Of a DNA stretch of 64,000 bases, positions 41,335 through 49,209 are shown in pieces. Under the pieces are notes generated by a model. That model did not search any database and was not told the origin of the DNA. It saw only the letters and a program-made list of their open reading frames with translations. Each line of letters opens with the position of its first letter. The first letter of the stretch is position 1. Location: NCBI RefSeq assembly GCF_006716745.1, contig NZ_VFPP01000001.1:6087386-6151385 (forward strand). Reading direction: 5' to 3'. The position numbers and the translations under genes were made by a program. This DNA comes from Saccharothrix saharensis (lineage in GTDB: Bacteria; Actinomycetota; Actinomycetes; Mycobacteriales; Pseudonocardiaceae).

Positions 41335-42510
41335 GTGATCGCGGTATCGGTGGTGACGTTCGGCCTGGCCTGGTGGCTGGGGTTGTACCTGCTCGTGCGC
41401 GACCCCCGCAAGCGCTTGCTCCAGCGCGCGTCGGTCGGGTTGGTCGCGTACGCCCTGGTGATCGTCCTGCCGCTGCCGGCGATGGCGATGGCGGTGCCCG
41501 CGGTGGCGTGGACCGGGGTGGTGGTGTGCTGGCTGCCCGTGCGCTACGACCGGTGGTGGCGCTACAGCGCGCTGCCGTTGCTGGTGGCGGCCTACTTCGC
41601 GCCCGTGGTGGTGCTGGTCCCGTTGGCGGCGGCGCTGGTGCTCTGCCTGCGCGTGCGGCGGGCGTTGCTGGGGGCCGCGACGGTCCTGTTCGGGCTGAGC
41701 TGCGCGTTGCTGCTGGTCGACGTGCTGCCCGAGCCGCTGGTGATCGCGTCGGCCGGGTTCGACCTGCTCGTGTTCGGCCTGGTCGTGGCGGTGGCGGACG
41801 CGTTCGACGAGGGTGAGGCGATCCGCGCGGACATGGTGCGCTCGCTGCTCACGTCGGCCGGGCTGGCGGCGGTGTTCGGCGGGCAGGTGGCGTTGTTCCT
41901 GGACGACCGGCTGGTGCCGCTGCTGTACGGCACGGTCGCCGCCGCCATCGCGGTGCAGGTGCTGGCCAACCCGCTGGCGCTGCTGGTGGACCGGGTCGCG
42001 GTGCCCGAGGTGGCGGCGGAACGGGCTGAGCTGCGTGACGCGGTCGAGGCGCTGCCCCGCCGCGCCCCGCTCGACCAGGCCGAGTTCGTGAAGCTGACCC
42101 GGCGGGCGTTGAGCCATTACGGCGACCTGGGGAAGTTGGTCGCGAGCCCGTTGACGGAATTGCCGGTGATCGACGCCCGGCTCGCCGCGCGGGGCGCGTC
42201 CGACCAACCGCTGGAACGCGCGGCCGAGCTGAAGTCGTTGTTGCTGGAGAGCATTTCCCGGCTCAAACCGCGGGACGGCGATTTCGGCACCAGCGACGAA
42301 TGGCGGCACTACAACGCGCTGTACTTCTACTACGTGGTGGGCATCCGGCCGTACAGCAGGCGGACCAAGCGCGAGGACCTCGACCCGGACGCGCGGCGGG
42401 CGCTGGCGTGGTTCGTCAACCAGGTGCCGGAGCGGACCCTGCACAACTGGCAGAACGCGGGGGCGAAGCTGGTGGCCGAGGACTTGTCCGCGCAGGTCGC
42501 GGCGTCGTGA
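41335..42510 (+). CDS. Multi-pass membrane protein with soluble C-terminal domain, unknown
   Basis: The 391-residue protein has seven or eight hydrophobic segments in the first 215 residues, with a GTG start at VSVVTFGLAWWLGLYLLVRD. The C-terminal 170 residues are soluble: AELRDAVEALPRRAPLDQAE and SEWRHYNALYFYYVVGIRPYSRR-like stretches. The shape resembles membrane sensors whose soluble part binds DNA or a partner. I cannot name a family. It diverges from the DUF6584-like gene, 41 bp apart. Confidence 0.6.
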   Translation: MIAVSVVTFGLAWWLGLYLLVRDPRKRLLQRASVGLVAYALVIVLPLPAMAMAVPAVAWTGVVVCWLPVRYDRWWRYSALPLLVAAYFAPVVVLVPLAAALVLCLRVRRALLGAATVLFGLSCALLLVDVLPEPLVIASAGFDLLVFGLVVAVADAFDEGEAIRADMVRSLLTSAGLAAVFGGQVALFLDDRLVPLLYGTVAAAIAVQVLANPLALLVDRVAVPEVAAERAELRDAVEALPRRAPLDQAEFVKLTRRALSHYGDLGKLVASPLTELPVIDARLAARGASDQPLERAAELKSLLLESISRLKPRDGDFGTSDEWRHYNALYFYYVVGIRPYSRRTKREDLDPDARRALAWFVNQVPERTLHNWQNAGAKLVAEDLSAQVAAS

Positions 42511-42573
42511 CTGGCAGGCGTTGGCAGTGTTCGGCGTTCCGCCGGCAGTGCCGGCCGCCCTAGCTTCCGAGCC

Positions 42574-42951
42574 ATGACGACAACTCAGGTTCGCAATGAC
42601 GGTCTGCTCCGCTTCGCCCTCAAGCTCGACGGTGTAGCCTCGGGCGGGCTGGGCCTGCTGGCCCTGCTCCTCGACCTCCCGACCGGATTGCCGCGCGGTC
42701 TCGTGGTCGGGCTCGGCGCATTCCTCGTCGCCTACGGCGTGGGCGTTTTCCTCTTGGGTCTGCGGCCCATCCGACCGCTGGTCGCGGTCGTGGTGATCGG
42801 CAATTCGGTGTGGGTGCTGGACAGCTTCCTCACCGCGTTCGCCGGGTGGTTCCCGGTGACCGGCCTGGGTGTTCTCCTGATCGTCGCCCAGGCGGTCGCG
42901 GTGCTGGGGTTCATCACCCTCCAGGTGCTGGGTCTGCGCCGTTCGGCCTGA
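42574..42951 (+). CDS. Four-helix small integral membrane protein
   Basis: This is a 125-residue protein with four transmembrane helices: GGLGLLALLLDLPT, GLVVGLGAFLVAYGVGVFLL, LVAVVVIGNSVWVLDSFLTA, and LGVLLIVAQAVAVLGFITLQ. It resembles the small SPW/DUF-type integral membrane proteins found singly in actinobacteria. No catalytic residues are visible. Its end overlaps the convergent thioesterase gene by 38 bp. Confidence 0.65.
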   Translation: MTTTQVRNDGLLRFALKLDGVASGGLGLLALLLDLPTGLPRGLVVGLGAFLVAYGVGVFLLGLRPIRPLVAVVVIGNSVWVLDSFLTAFAGWFPVTGLGVLLIVAQAVAVLGFITLQVLGLRRSA

Positions 42952-43327
42952 GGGTCCGGCTCCGGCCGCGGAACTCGGCCACCACCTCCTCGCCCCGGCG
43001 CACGGTGATGTCGTAGATCCCGCTGCGCCCGAACCGCGCCCGCTCCACCGCCTCGGCCACCAGCTCGTCCCCCTCGTGCACGGGGGCGATGAAGTCGATC
43101 TCCGCCTGCGCCGCCACGGTCACCGAGCCGTGGCGGTTGCACGCGCAGGCGAAGGCGGTGTCGGCGAGCAGGAACACGTACCCGCCGTGCCCGATGCCGT
43201 GGCCGTTGACCATCCGGTCGGTGACGGTCATGACCAGCTTGGCCGTGCCGTCGCCGAGCTCGAGCGCCCGGATGCCGAGCGCGGTCGACGCGGCGTCGTT
43301 GGCGAGCATCTCCGCGGGTCCGTTCAT
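42914..43327 (-). CDS. PaaI family hotdog-fold thioesterase
   Basis: The 137-residue hotdog protein would hydrolyse acyl-CoA, often hydroxyphenylacetyl-CoA in PaaI proteins. The motif GHGIGHGGYVFLLADTAFACACN contains the HGG loop and the catalytic Asp of PaaI-type enzymes, and the later strand VAAQAEIDFIAPVHEGDEL is typical. No phenylacetate genes are close, so a general acyl-CoA clearing role is possible. It diverges from the CadD-like gene. Confidence 0.9.
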   Translation of the reverse strand: MNGPAEMLANDAASTALGIRALELGDGTAKLVMTVTDRMVNGHGIGHGGYVFLLADTAFACACNRHGSVTVAAQAEIDFIAPVHEGDELVAEAVERARFGRSGIYDITVRRGEEVVAEFRGRSRTLRPNGADPAPGG

Positions 43328-43349
43328 GCCTGCACCTTAAGGTTCGCGG

Positions 43350-43886
43350 GTGCTGGACATCATCCGTGCGGTCGGGCTGTTCGCGGTGACGAACGTGGAC
43401 GACATCGTGCTGCTGGCGTTGTTCTTCGCGCGGGGCGTACCCCCGTGGCGGGTCGTGCTGGGCCAGTACCTGGGCTTCGCCGGCATCCTGGCGGTCGCCG
43501 TCGCCGCCGCCCTCGGCGCGACCCTGCTGCCGCCGTCGGTGCTCCCGTGGCTCGGCCTCCTCCCGCTGGCGCTGGGCGTGAAGGCGGCGTGGCAGGCGTG
43601 GCGCGGGGGTGACGACCCGTCGCCGGTGGCCACGGGCGCGCTCGGCGTGGCCGCCGTGACGTTCGCCAACGGCGGCGACAACATCGGCGTCTACGTCCCG
43701 GTCTTCGCCACCACCGGCATCACCGGGTACGTGATCGTCTTCCTCGTCCTGGTGGCGGTGTGGTGCGGAGCGGGCCGCTACTTCGCGACCCGCCCCGCCA
43801 TCGCCCACGCCCTGACCCGCTGGGGCCACGTGGTGCTCCCGGTCGTGCTGATCCTGATCGGCGTCCTGATCCTGCTGGGTGTCTAG
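43350..43886 (+). CDS. CadD family cation resistance transporter
   Basis: The 178-residue protein starts with GTG. It has five to six transmembrane helices and the CadD/LysE-like signature AVGLFAVTNVDDIVLLALFF, repeated in variant form as FANGGDNIGVYVPVFATT. These paired N-x-D-D/G-G-D-N motifs are the inverted-repeat core of the family. Cadmium or another divalent cation is the likely export substrate. Its stop lies inside a perfect 20-bp palindrome, and the mobile element begins 48 bp downstream. Confidence 0.8.
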   Translation: MLDIIRAVGLFAVTNVDDIVLLALFFARGVPPWRVVLGQYLGFAGILAVAVAAALGATLLPPSVLPWLGLLPLALGVKAAWQAWRGGDDPSPVATGALGVAAVTFANGGDNIGVYVPVFATTGITGYVIVFLVLVAVWCGAGRYFATRPAIAHALTRWGHVVLPVVLILIGVLILLGV

Positions 43887-43894
43887 ACACCCAG
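43875..43894. terminator. Perfect 20-bp palindrome over the CadD stop codon
   Basis: CTGGGTGTCTAGACACCCAG at 43875-43894 is fully self-complementary and includes the TAG stop (43884-43886). In the ancestral chromosome it lay between the convergent CadD and chitinase genes, so a two-way terminator is the likely role. It resembles the core of DasR sites (TCTAGA) but the flanks do not match. Confidence 0.4.
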
Positions 43895-43926
43895 CCGCAC
43901 GGGGAAGCGCTCTGCACTCCGCACAG

Positions 43927-43974
43927 CTAGGCCGTGAAGCCCTTGAAGATGTTCGTGTTCTCCCACCTGTCCTG
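43927..43974 (-). pseudogene. Displaced chitinase 3' end and probable attL
   Basis: Read on the minus strand this is QDRWENTNIFKGFTA and a TAG stop, against QSQYEFTNIFKGFTA and TGA at the end of the chitinase gene 12.4 kb away. The 24 bases 43934-43957 match 56349-56372 in direct orientation with one difference. The simplest reading is that an element integrated into the 3' end of the chitinase gene, supplied a new 3' end, and left the original end here. Confidence 0.75.
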
Positions 43975-44632
43975 ACCGGACCTGCGGCGAAGCGCTCTAG
44001 TTCGCCTCTGACCTGGCCGGACGTGTCCGGTTGCGTTCTGTCGCGTTTCGACCTTCCTCAACGTCCCACGGCCCACAGACGGCCTGATAGTTGATCAGCG
44101 ACCAACGGGCGTCACCCCGACTGAGCCTCACCATGGCCAGCCGAGGTGACGCCCGTTTGCGCTTCCGTGGTCCTGGCCCTCGTCGCCGGTCGACTTTCTC
44201 GATGGCAAGACGGCGAAGCCGTCGCGGCAGCCGATCGCCGTGCCCAGCTCGACCAAGCCCCGTGACCGCGCGATCGTCCCGACCGGTGCCGCTGGGAGCT
44301 CATCGTCCTGGCGTCCGTCATGGCGCGCCGCCACTCGACCACGTGCACCGACTCCGCGCACGGCCGACGGGCGGAGCGAAGCGGGAGCCCGGCGTGCCGG
44401 GATGCGGGGAGTCGGTGCCAACGTGCGTCGACCCGTACCGCGCGCCGCCGCAAGCGGCGCGCCTTGATCCCATAGAGCTAGATTCGGCAGTGCGCCGTAA
44501 CCCTGCAGACGCCCTCGTCCACGTGATCTTCACCCGATTGGCCTAGGTGGGACTGTAACGTTTTCCCACTGCAAGGCGAATATCATGCATAGCAATAAGC
44601 CTTATCAGCATTATTGGATGGAATGGTGAGTC
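43958..44632. other. Left end of the element without a supported gene
   Basis: About 675 bp hold no reading frame I can support. Structure seen: the 10-mer GACGGCCTGA at 44078-44087, also present twice near the right end; a 13-bp inverted repeat AACGGGCGTCACC (44104-44116) with GGTGACGCCCGTT (44145-44157); a 9-bp hairpin GCGCGCCGC (44440-44448) with GCGGCGCGC (44454-44462); and GTGGGA/TCCCAC (44547-44569). The last 90 bp become AT-rich and should contain the ParA-HEPN promoter. Hairpins may be terminators or part of a replication origin. Confidence 0.4.
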
Positions 44633-45682
44633 GTGGCAATTAAAATTGCGTTGTTCAATAACAAGGGTGGCGTAAGTAAAACCACGACTTGCTTCAATCT
44701 TGGATGGATGCTTGCCGAGCAAGGCAAGCGCGTGATTATGGTTGATGCAGATCCTCAGTGCAACCTTACTGGCATGGTTCTGGATCTGAGCGGTGAAGAT
44801 GCTTTGGAAGATTTCTACCGGGAAAACCCGGGACGGAACTTGAAGGAGGCATTGGAGCCTGCATTCAAATCAAGGCCGGTGCCGCTTCGGGCAGTCGACT
44901 GTGTGGAAGTTCCGAATCGTGACGGTCTATTCCTGATCCCTGGACATGTTGCTCTGGCTGAGGATGAAACCTCTCTCGGCATTGCCCAGCAGTTGTCTGA
45001 ATCTCTTCAAGGTCTTCGTAATCTTCCTGGAAGTTTTGCGCACCTCTTTCGAATCACTGCAGAGAAATACGATGCGGACGTGATTCTACTCGATCTAAGC
45101 CCTGGGTTGGGTGCGATCAATCAAAACCTAGTCGCCACCGCTGACTACTTCCTAGTTCCCTGTAGCCCTGACGTGTTCTCTGTGATGGCCGTGGATTCGC
45201 TGTCACGTGTCGTGCCTCGCTGGACCGAGTGGGCAAATAGGGCTGCGAAGCTTGAGGTTCTTACCGAAGCGGATTACCCGTTCCCGGCTCCGGACTTGAA
45301 GTTTCTTGGAGTGCTCGTACAACGCTTTCGTTTGAAGAGCGGGAAACCCACTCGAGCTTTTCAGGATTATTTCAATAAGCTGAACGCAGCGGTTGTTCAA
45401 ACACTTGCCCCCGCGCTCAGTAGGGCCGGGATTATGCTTGACGCCGCTACCTATACGGATGCGGGTATGGACAGTCACTATGTGCTCGCGGAGATTTCGG
45501 ACTTTAACACGCTTATCGCACACTCGCAGCGAACGCGGAAGCCTGTTTTCACCCTCACGCAAGAAGACGTGGGAAGGCAAGGACGTTTGTGGGGGAACAC
45601 TCAAGCAAGCATCGCCAACTTCCGCCGCACCTTTGAAGAGTTGGCAACCAAGATTAGTAAACTGACGCATGATGGGAAATAA
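44633..45682 (+). CDS. ParA-like (AAA_31) ATPase of ParA-HEPN cassette
   Basis: The 349-residue P-loop ATPase starts with GTG and opens MAIKIALFNNKGGVSKTTTC, a deviant Walker A with the signature Lys of ParA/MinD proteins. Further marks are VIMVDADPQCNLTG (Walker A'), DVILLDLSPGLGAINQN (Walker B), and a C-terminal part of about 150 residues beyond the usual ParA core. Codon use is markedly AT-richer than the chromosome, a sign of transfer. The HEPN gene starts 2 bp after its stop. No ParB or centromere repeats are near, so classical partition is unlikely; an ATPase sensor controlling the HEPN nuclease is my inference. Confidence 0.85.
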   Translation: MAIKIALFNNKGGVSKTTTCFNLGWMLAEQGKRVIMVDADPQCNLTGMVLDLSGEDALEDFYRENPGRNLKEALEPAFKSRPVPLRAVDCVEVPNRDGLFLIPGHVALAEDETSLGIAQQLSESLQGLRNLPGSFAHLFRITAEKYDADVILLDLSPGLGAINQNLVATADYFLVPCSPDVFSVMAVDSLSRVVPRWTEWANRAAKLEVLTEADYPFPAPDLKFLGVLVQRFRLKSGKPTRAFQDYFNKLNAAVVQTLAPALSRAGIMLDAATYTDAGMDSHYVLAEISDFNTLIAHSQRTRKPVFTLTQEDVGRQGRLWGNTQASIANFRRTFEELATKISKLTHDGK

Positions 45683-45684
45683 GG

Positions 45685-46284
45685 GTGAGTGGCCACCGTC
45701 TCCAGCAATTCGAGACAAATATCGGTAGAGCACGAGAGTTGGTGGGCTTAGGCCAGTCTTTAGTTGGAATAACCGTAGGCGGTGTGGATGCTACGGATAT
45801 GTTCCGAGCTGGCCTTGTGCAATCAGTAGCGGCGATTGATGCTTATGTCCATGGCGTAGTGCTCGATTATGCGGTGGACATTTTGTCCGGGCGACGTCAA
45901 GCGGGTAGCGCTACACAGATTGGTTTGCATTTCGGCGCGGTGAGCGACATGATTGGTGCACCGACTCCGACCGATCTCGAGTTGCGCGCACGTGTGCACG
46001 TTGCTGAGCGGCTCGGTAAAGAAACCTTTCAGAAGCCTGATGACATCGGCAAAGCGTTTGCGATGGTAGGCGTTCGGAAAGTCTGGACTCTAGCTTTCGG
46101 TCAGAACGCTGAGTCCATGAAATCTGCGCTTAGTGTGGCGGTCGGTCGGAGGAACCAGATTGTTCACAGTTGCGACGCAGACCCAGTGAACCCTGGGCAA
46201 GTCAGGCCGTTATCTGACGTTGATGCACTGAGTGTTGCTACATCGATCGAGCAGATAGTGAGAGGTCTGCATGTGATCATTTAG
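45685..46284 (+). CDS. HEPN-domain protein (putative ribonuclease toxin/effector)
   Basis: The 199-residue helical protein has a C-terminal HEPN motif, VAVGRRNQIVHSCDADPVNP, with the R-N-x4-H-type active residues Arg-Asn...His (RNQIVH near residues 151-156). HEPN domains with this motif are metal-independent RNases in toxin-antitoxin, CRISPR and abortive-infection systems; RiboL-PSP and MAE_28990-type HEPN proteins are the nearest in look. The N-terminal part includes VQSVAAIDAYVHGVVLDYAV, also as in that group. It is AT-rich, starts with GTG 2 bp after the ParA-like gene, and is convergent with the phosphatase gene. Nuclease activity is inferred. Confidence 0.75.
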   Translation: MSGHRLQQFETNIGRARELVGLGQSLVGITVGGVDATDMFRAGLVQSVAAIDAYVHGVVLDYAVDILSGRRQAGSATQIGLHFGAVSDMIGAPTPTDLELRARVHVAERLGKETFQKPDDIGKAFAMVGVRKVWTLAFGQNAESMKSALSVAVGRRNQIVHSCDADPVNPGQVRPLSDVDALSVATSIEQIVRGLHVII

Positions 46285-46311
46285 TCCTGTGTGGAAGCTA
46301 AACTTGCAGCC

Positions 46312-47097
46312 CTAAAGGAGATTGAGGAGATCGTTAAGAATCCTTGGTGACGAGGCGACTGTATCGAGCGACTCAGGTGTATGACTACTTCCTTTGGTGT
46401 CGGTGACGCATGCACCTGCTTCTCTGGCGATAAGCACGCCGCCAGCTATATCGTGTACTTTGTTTGACATGATTACCGCTGCGTCAATCCGGCCTTCTGC
46501 AACCCACGCGAGGTCGTGAGCGGCCGACCCAAACATCCGTATACGTTCCACGCGGTTAGCTAGTGCCGCTGTTTTCGAGATGCGGTATAGGTTTTTTTGT
46601 TCTGCATGCTCTCCAGTAGCGTAATCGCCAATTGACACTATCGATTTAGAGAGATCGTCGGTCGTGCTGCATTGGATGCGACTTTCGTTCGCGTACGCCC
46701 CGTGTTCTTTGGCGGCCCAATAGTGCATTCCCATGTAAGGCAATTCGATTGCTGCGACAAGCGCCTCGCCGTTATGCATGAGGGCGATCTGTACGGCACA
46801 TAGAGGGATGCCGTGCACGAAATTTGCGGTCCCGTCGATAGGGTCCAGCGTCCACATGAATCTACCGGAACGCTGTTCGCCGACTTCTCCCTCCTCTTCA
46901 CCAGCGAATCGGATTTCTGGTGTAATTTCGGATAGGTAGTTACGTATGCTACGTTCGATCTTAAGGTCTACGTCGGTAAAGCTGTCTCGGTCACTCTTTT
47001 GCGTTACAGATTCTGGGCGCGTGTTTTTGATCGTGTTAGATCCTATTCTGATAGCTTCTCGTGCAATTTCGGCCAATTGGTCTAATGATCGCTTCAT
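46312..47097 (-). CDS. Inositol monophosphatase family protein (element cargo)
   Basis: The 261-residue phosphatase shows the metal-site motifs RFAGEEEGEVGEQ, FMWTLDPIDGTANFVHGIPL, and the C-terminal KVHDIAGGVLIAREAGACV with its Asp. The family hydrolyses inositol-1-phosphate, 3'-phosphoadenosine phosphate or sugar phosphates. The ATG at 47097 overlaps the stop of the DUF5919 gene (ATGA), so it is translated with that regulator. The gene is AT-rich, unlike the chromosome. Why an AICE carries it is unknown; nucleotide-phosphate removal in element control or immunity is a possibility. Confidence 0.9.
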   Translation of the reverse strand: MKRSLDQLAEIAREAIRIGSNTIKNTRPESVTQKSDRDSFTDVDLKIERSIRNYLSEITPEIRFAGEEEGEVGEQRSGRFMWTLDPIDGTANFVHGIPLCAVQIALMHNGEALVAAIELPYMGMHYWAAKEHGAYANESRIQCSTTDDLSKSIVSIGDYATGEHAEQKNLYRISKTAALANRVERIRMFGSAAHDLAWVAEGRIDAAVIMSNKVHDIAGGVLIAREAGACVTDTKGSSHTPESLDTVASSPRILNDLLNLL

Positions 47098-47981
47098 GAG
47101 CCCTCCTCGGCGCGCTCCCACATTGAGTCGAACACTTGAGAGAAGGTGGCAAACAATCCCGGTACTGCGTCGTCCTTCTCGATCACGAGGGTAGGGGATT
47201 CAACTCCTCGGGCGTCGGGCAAGTAGGGCTGGACCACGCACTTGGTCTGGTCGGTGATGAGGATGTTGTAGCGGAGTGGTTCGTCGTAGACGCGGATGTG
47301 GAGCTGGCCGCGTGCGTGGGGCGAGACTTTGGCTCCGACTCGGCGTAGGGCTTCGATGTTGAGGCGGGTGAGCATGGAGAGGTGGCCTTCGGGTAGGCCC
47401 TCTTCGTGTTCGCGGGCGGTGATGTTGTGGCCGTTGGGGTCGAGGAAGAGGGCCTTGATGGTGGTGCCGGTTTCGATGGAGTCGAGTAGGGCTTTGTCGG
47501 AGTACTGCTGGCACAGGACGTTGAGGGACAGGCCTGCGATGTCGATGGTCTTCGCGCCTTCGAAGAGGTCGCGTGGGGTGACGTTGTGCAGGAACTCGGT
47601 GCGGCTGGGGTAGACGGCGGTGACGTCGGCCAGGCGGGCCTGTTGGGGCATCTGGACCGGGCGCGGTACGGGGTGGGTGGTGGCCGCGGTTCGTTGGGGT
47701 GGGGTGATGAGGCTGTCCGTGTCGCCCTCGTGTGGGGTGAGGAGTTGTTCGGCGGTCCAGCCGGGGAACATCTTTTCGAGGATGCGGCAGTGGTCGGCGT
47801 AGGGCAGGCCGAGTAGGTCGCCGGAGAGCCAGCGGTAGAACTGGGCCTTACTGGGGTAGCGGCCGATCAGGTCGGTGTCGAGTTGCTTGGCGACGCGGTC
47901 GTACTCCTTGCAGAAGGTGCGGTAGCCCTGCATGTGGCGTTGCCTGAGCAGGACTCTCAAGAGAGTGGACTCTGTGGCCAT
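47094..47981 (-). CDS. DUF5919 transcriptional-regulator-like protein
   Basis: The 295-residue protein has an N-terminal helix-turn-helix-like part (TFCKEYDRVAKQLDTDLIGR, then PSKAQFYRWLSGDLLGLPY). A C-terminal sensor-like domain, TPRDLFEGAKTIDIAGLSLN to the end, corresponds to DUF5919 as I recall it. A GGGGGAG ribosome site supports the ATG at 47981. It diverges from the pra-tra-rep-int operon, the place held by KorSA-type repressors in pSAM2, so control of the element is a reasonable inference. The phosphatase is coupled to its end. Confidence 0.7.
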   Translation of the reverse strand: MATESTLLRVLLRQRHMQGYRTFCKEYDRVAKQLDTDLIGRYPSKAQFYRWLSGDLLGLPYADHCRILEKMFPGWTAEQLLTPHEGDTDSLITPPQRTAATTHPVPRPVQMPQQARLADVTAVYPSRTEFLHNVTPRDLFEGAKTIDIAGLSLNVLCQQYSDKALLDSIETGTTIKALFLDPNGHNITAREHEEGLPEGHLSMLTRLNIEALRRVGAKVSPHARGQLHIRVYDEPLRYNILITDQTKCVVQPYLPDARGVESPTLVIEKDDAVPGLFATFSQVFDSMWERAEEGS

Positions 47982-48173
47982 GTGGTCTCCCCCCACGTGA
48001 TGCCGGTAGGCCGAGGCTAGCACTCAGACGAGACCAAGACGAGACTCGTTGAGATCGACACGCGGCCTGGGCGCGGCAGGTGAGACCGCTGCGGACCTGG
48101 GACGGGACCATTGGCCAACGAATCTGAATGGGCAAGCCGCGACACAGCGGCACCAGTCAGAGGAGTGAAGCCG
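47982..48173. promoter_or_regulatory. Divergent control region between DUF5919 regulator and pra operon
   Basis: The 192-bp gap contains two direct repeats of AGACGAGAC, at 48026-48034 and 48037-48045, spaced 11 bp so that both face the same side of the helix. They are a candidate operator for the DUF5919 protein controlling excision and replication. AGAGGAGTGA immediately ahead of 48174 is the pra ribosome site. Confidence 0.4.
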
Positions 48174-48638
48174 ATGGCGATCAGCAAGGGGTACCGGTTC
48201 CCCGTCGCGTTCGATGACGCGTTCCCTCAGGGCCTGGTGATGGTCGGGGAGGTCATGCCGGACACGGAGTACCAGACCCGTGACGAGAGGGCGGCCGGTC
48301 GGCCGGTGCGTCAGCGGGTGGACGAGGCGACCGGTAAACGGCAGTGGAAGGTCACGGTCACCGACCCGCACGAGCCCAACGCCAAGCGCAAGAGCTTCGA
48401 GATCACGTTGCTGGCGGACGTTCAGCCGGTGCCGACCACGGGTGAGGTGTTGCCGGGGATGCGGCCGGTGGAGTTGGAGGGGCTGACGGCTGAGCCGCGC
48501 GTGGCGGGCAACGGGGAGTTCAAGTACCAGTCGTTCCTGTTCCGGGCGACCGGGTTCCGGGCGGTGGGTAAGGCGGCTGGCTCGGCTCCGGCCGGTGGCA
48601 AGGCGAGCGGTGGCAGCGCTGAGGCCAAGGCGGCATGA
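48174..48638 (+). CDS. pra: Plasmid replication, integration and excision activator (Pra-like)
   Basis: In pSAM2, Pra switches on the replication-excision-integration genes. The 154-residue protein begins MAISKGYRFPVAFDDAFPQG and contains TGKRQWKVTVTDPHEPNAKR, ITLLADVQPVPTTGEVLPGM and RPVELEGLTAEPRV, the conserved pattern of the family. The ATG at 48174 follows AGAGGAG by 8 bp; an earlier in-frame ATG at 48111 lacks support. The Ala/Gly-rich tail is probably disordered. It opens the core operon of the element. Confidence 0.8.
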   Translation: MAISKGYRFPVAFDDAFPQGLVMVGEVMPDTEYQTRDERAAGRPVRQRVDEATGKRQWKVTVTDPHEPNAKRKSFEITLLADVQPVPTTGEVLPGMRPVELEGLTAEPRVAGNGEFKYQSFLFRATGFRAVGKAAGSAPAGGKASGGSAEAKAA

Positions 48639-48641
48639 GCC

Positions 48642-48977
48642 GTGTCGGATCTTCAGCAACTGACCGTGCAGTGGCAGGCGGCGTACCGGGCCTACACGGA
48701 GGCGCATGAGGCGAACCGGTACGTCGCTGCCGATGATCCGGCGGCTGCGGCTCGGATCGCGCCGACCTATCGGCGGGTGGCGTGGTTGTGGCGGCAGCTC
48801 GCGGCGTTGGAGAGCACGCCGTGGTGGGCCAAGGCGGCGGCGCTGCACGCGGCCGAGACGTTCGACCACCAGGCCGACGTCAACGAGCGGGTTGCCGGCG
48901 GCGATCGGCAGGCCGGTGGTCATCGCCTGCACGTGCCGGTCGAGGGGGTGAGCGGTCGTGGCGAAGACCAAGCCTGA
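48642..48977 (+). CDS. Small AICE protein, unknown function
   Basis: The 111-residue product starts with GTG 3 bp after pra. It is mostly helical (QLTVQWQAAYRAYTEAHEAN, WWAKAAALHAAETFDHQADV) with aromatic residues. Its end overlaps the following small gene by 20 bp. Genes of this kind are usual between pra and tra in AICEs, but no function is assigned. Confidence 0.6.
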   Translation: MSDLQQLTVQWQAAYRAYTEAHEANRYVAADDPAAAARIAPTYRRVAWLWRQLAALESTPWWAKAAALHAAETFDHQADVNERVAGGDRQAGGHRLHVPVEGVSGRGEDQA

Positions 48978-49209
48978 CCCGTGGGCGTCGGCGTACACGG
49001 TGACGTCACTCAAGGACGCCCACGAGGCGTTGACGCATCTCATGCCCAGTCCCGACGCACCGCCGGACGTGTGGCGGGAGTTCTACCTGCGGTCGGCCGA
49101 TGTGTACGCGCGGGTCGCGGAAGTTGATCGAGGTCACCACCACGAGGCGCTGTATTGGGCCAAGCGCGAGCGTGCCAAGGCTGAGGGGGTTGAGTCGGAT
49201 GAGCGTTGA
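48958..49209 (+). CDS. Small AICE protein (AMED_5909-like)
   Basis: The 83-residue protein has a GTG start. The stretch TSLKDAHEALTHLMPSPDAP and the ending VAEVDRGHHHEALYWAKRER resemble the AMED_5909 family seen in Pseudonocardiales elements, by memory only. His-rich RGHHHEALYW may bind a metal. It overlaps both neighbours, by 20 and 11 bp, indicating a tight operon. The function is unknown. Confidence 0.6.
   Translation: MAKTKPDPWASAYTVTSLKDAHEALTHLMPSPDAPPDVWREFYLRSADVYARVAEVDRGHHHEALYWAKRERAKAEGVESDER

Noticed and set aside
43927-43974. Remnant of a second, independent chitinase gene
   Set aside because: Similarity stops after about 15 codons, right where an att core would end, and upstream sequence does not resemble chitinase.
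43903-43998. GAAGCGCTCT present twice near attL as a possible target-site duplication
   Set aside because: One copy is outside and one inside the att core, only 10 bp long, with no partner at the right end.
44091-44546. Several overlapping frames at the left end of the element on both strands
   Set aside because: None has a ribosome site with a recognisable protein, the frames disagree, and hairpins interrupt the region.
44633-45682. ParA-like protein as a normal plasmid or chromosome partition protein
   Set aside because: No ParB gene and no centromere-like repeats are nearby; its partner is a HEPN protein.
48111-48173. Upstream ATG extending the Pra-like protein by 21 residues
   Set aside because: The family start and the strong AGAGGAG site fit the ATG at 48174.
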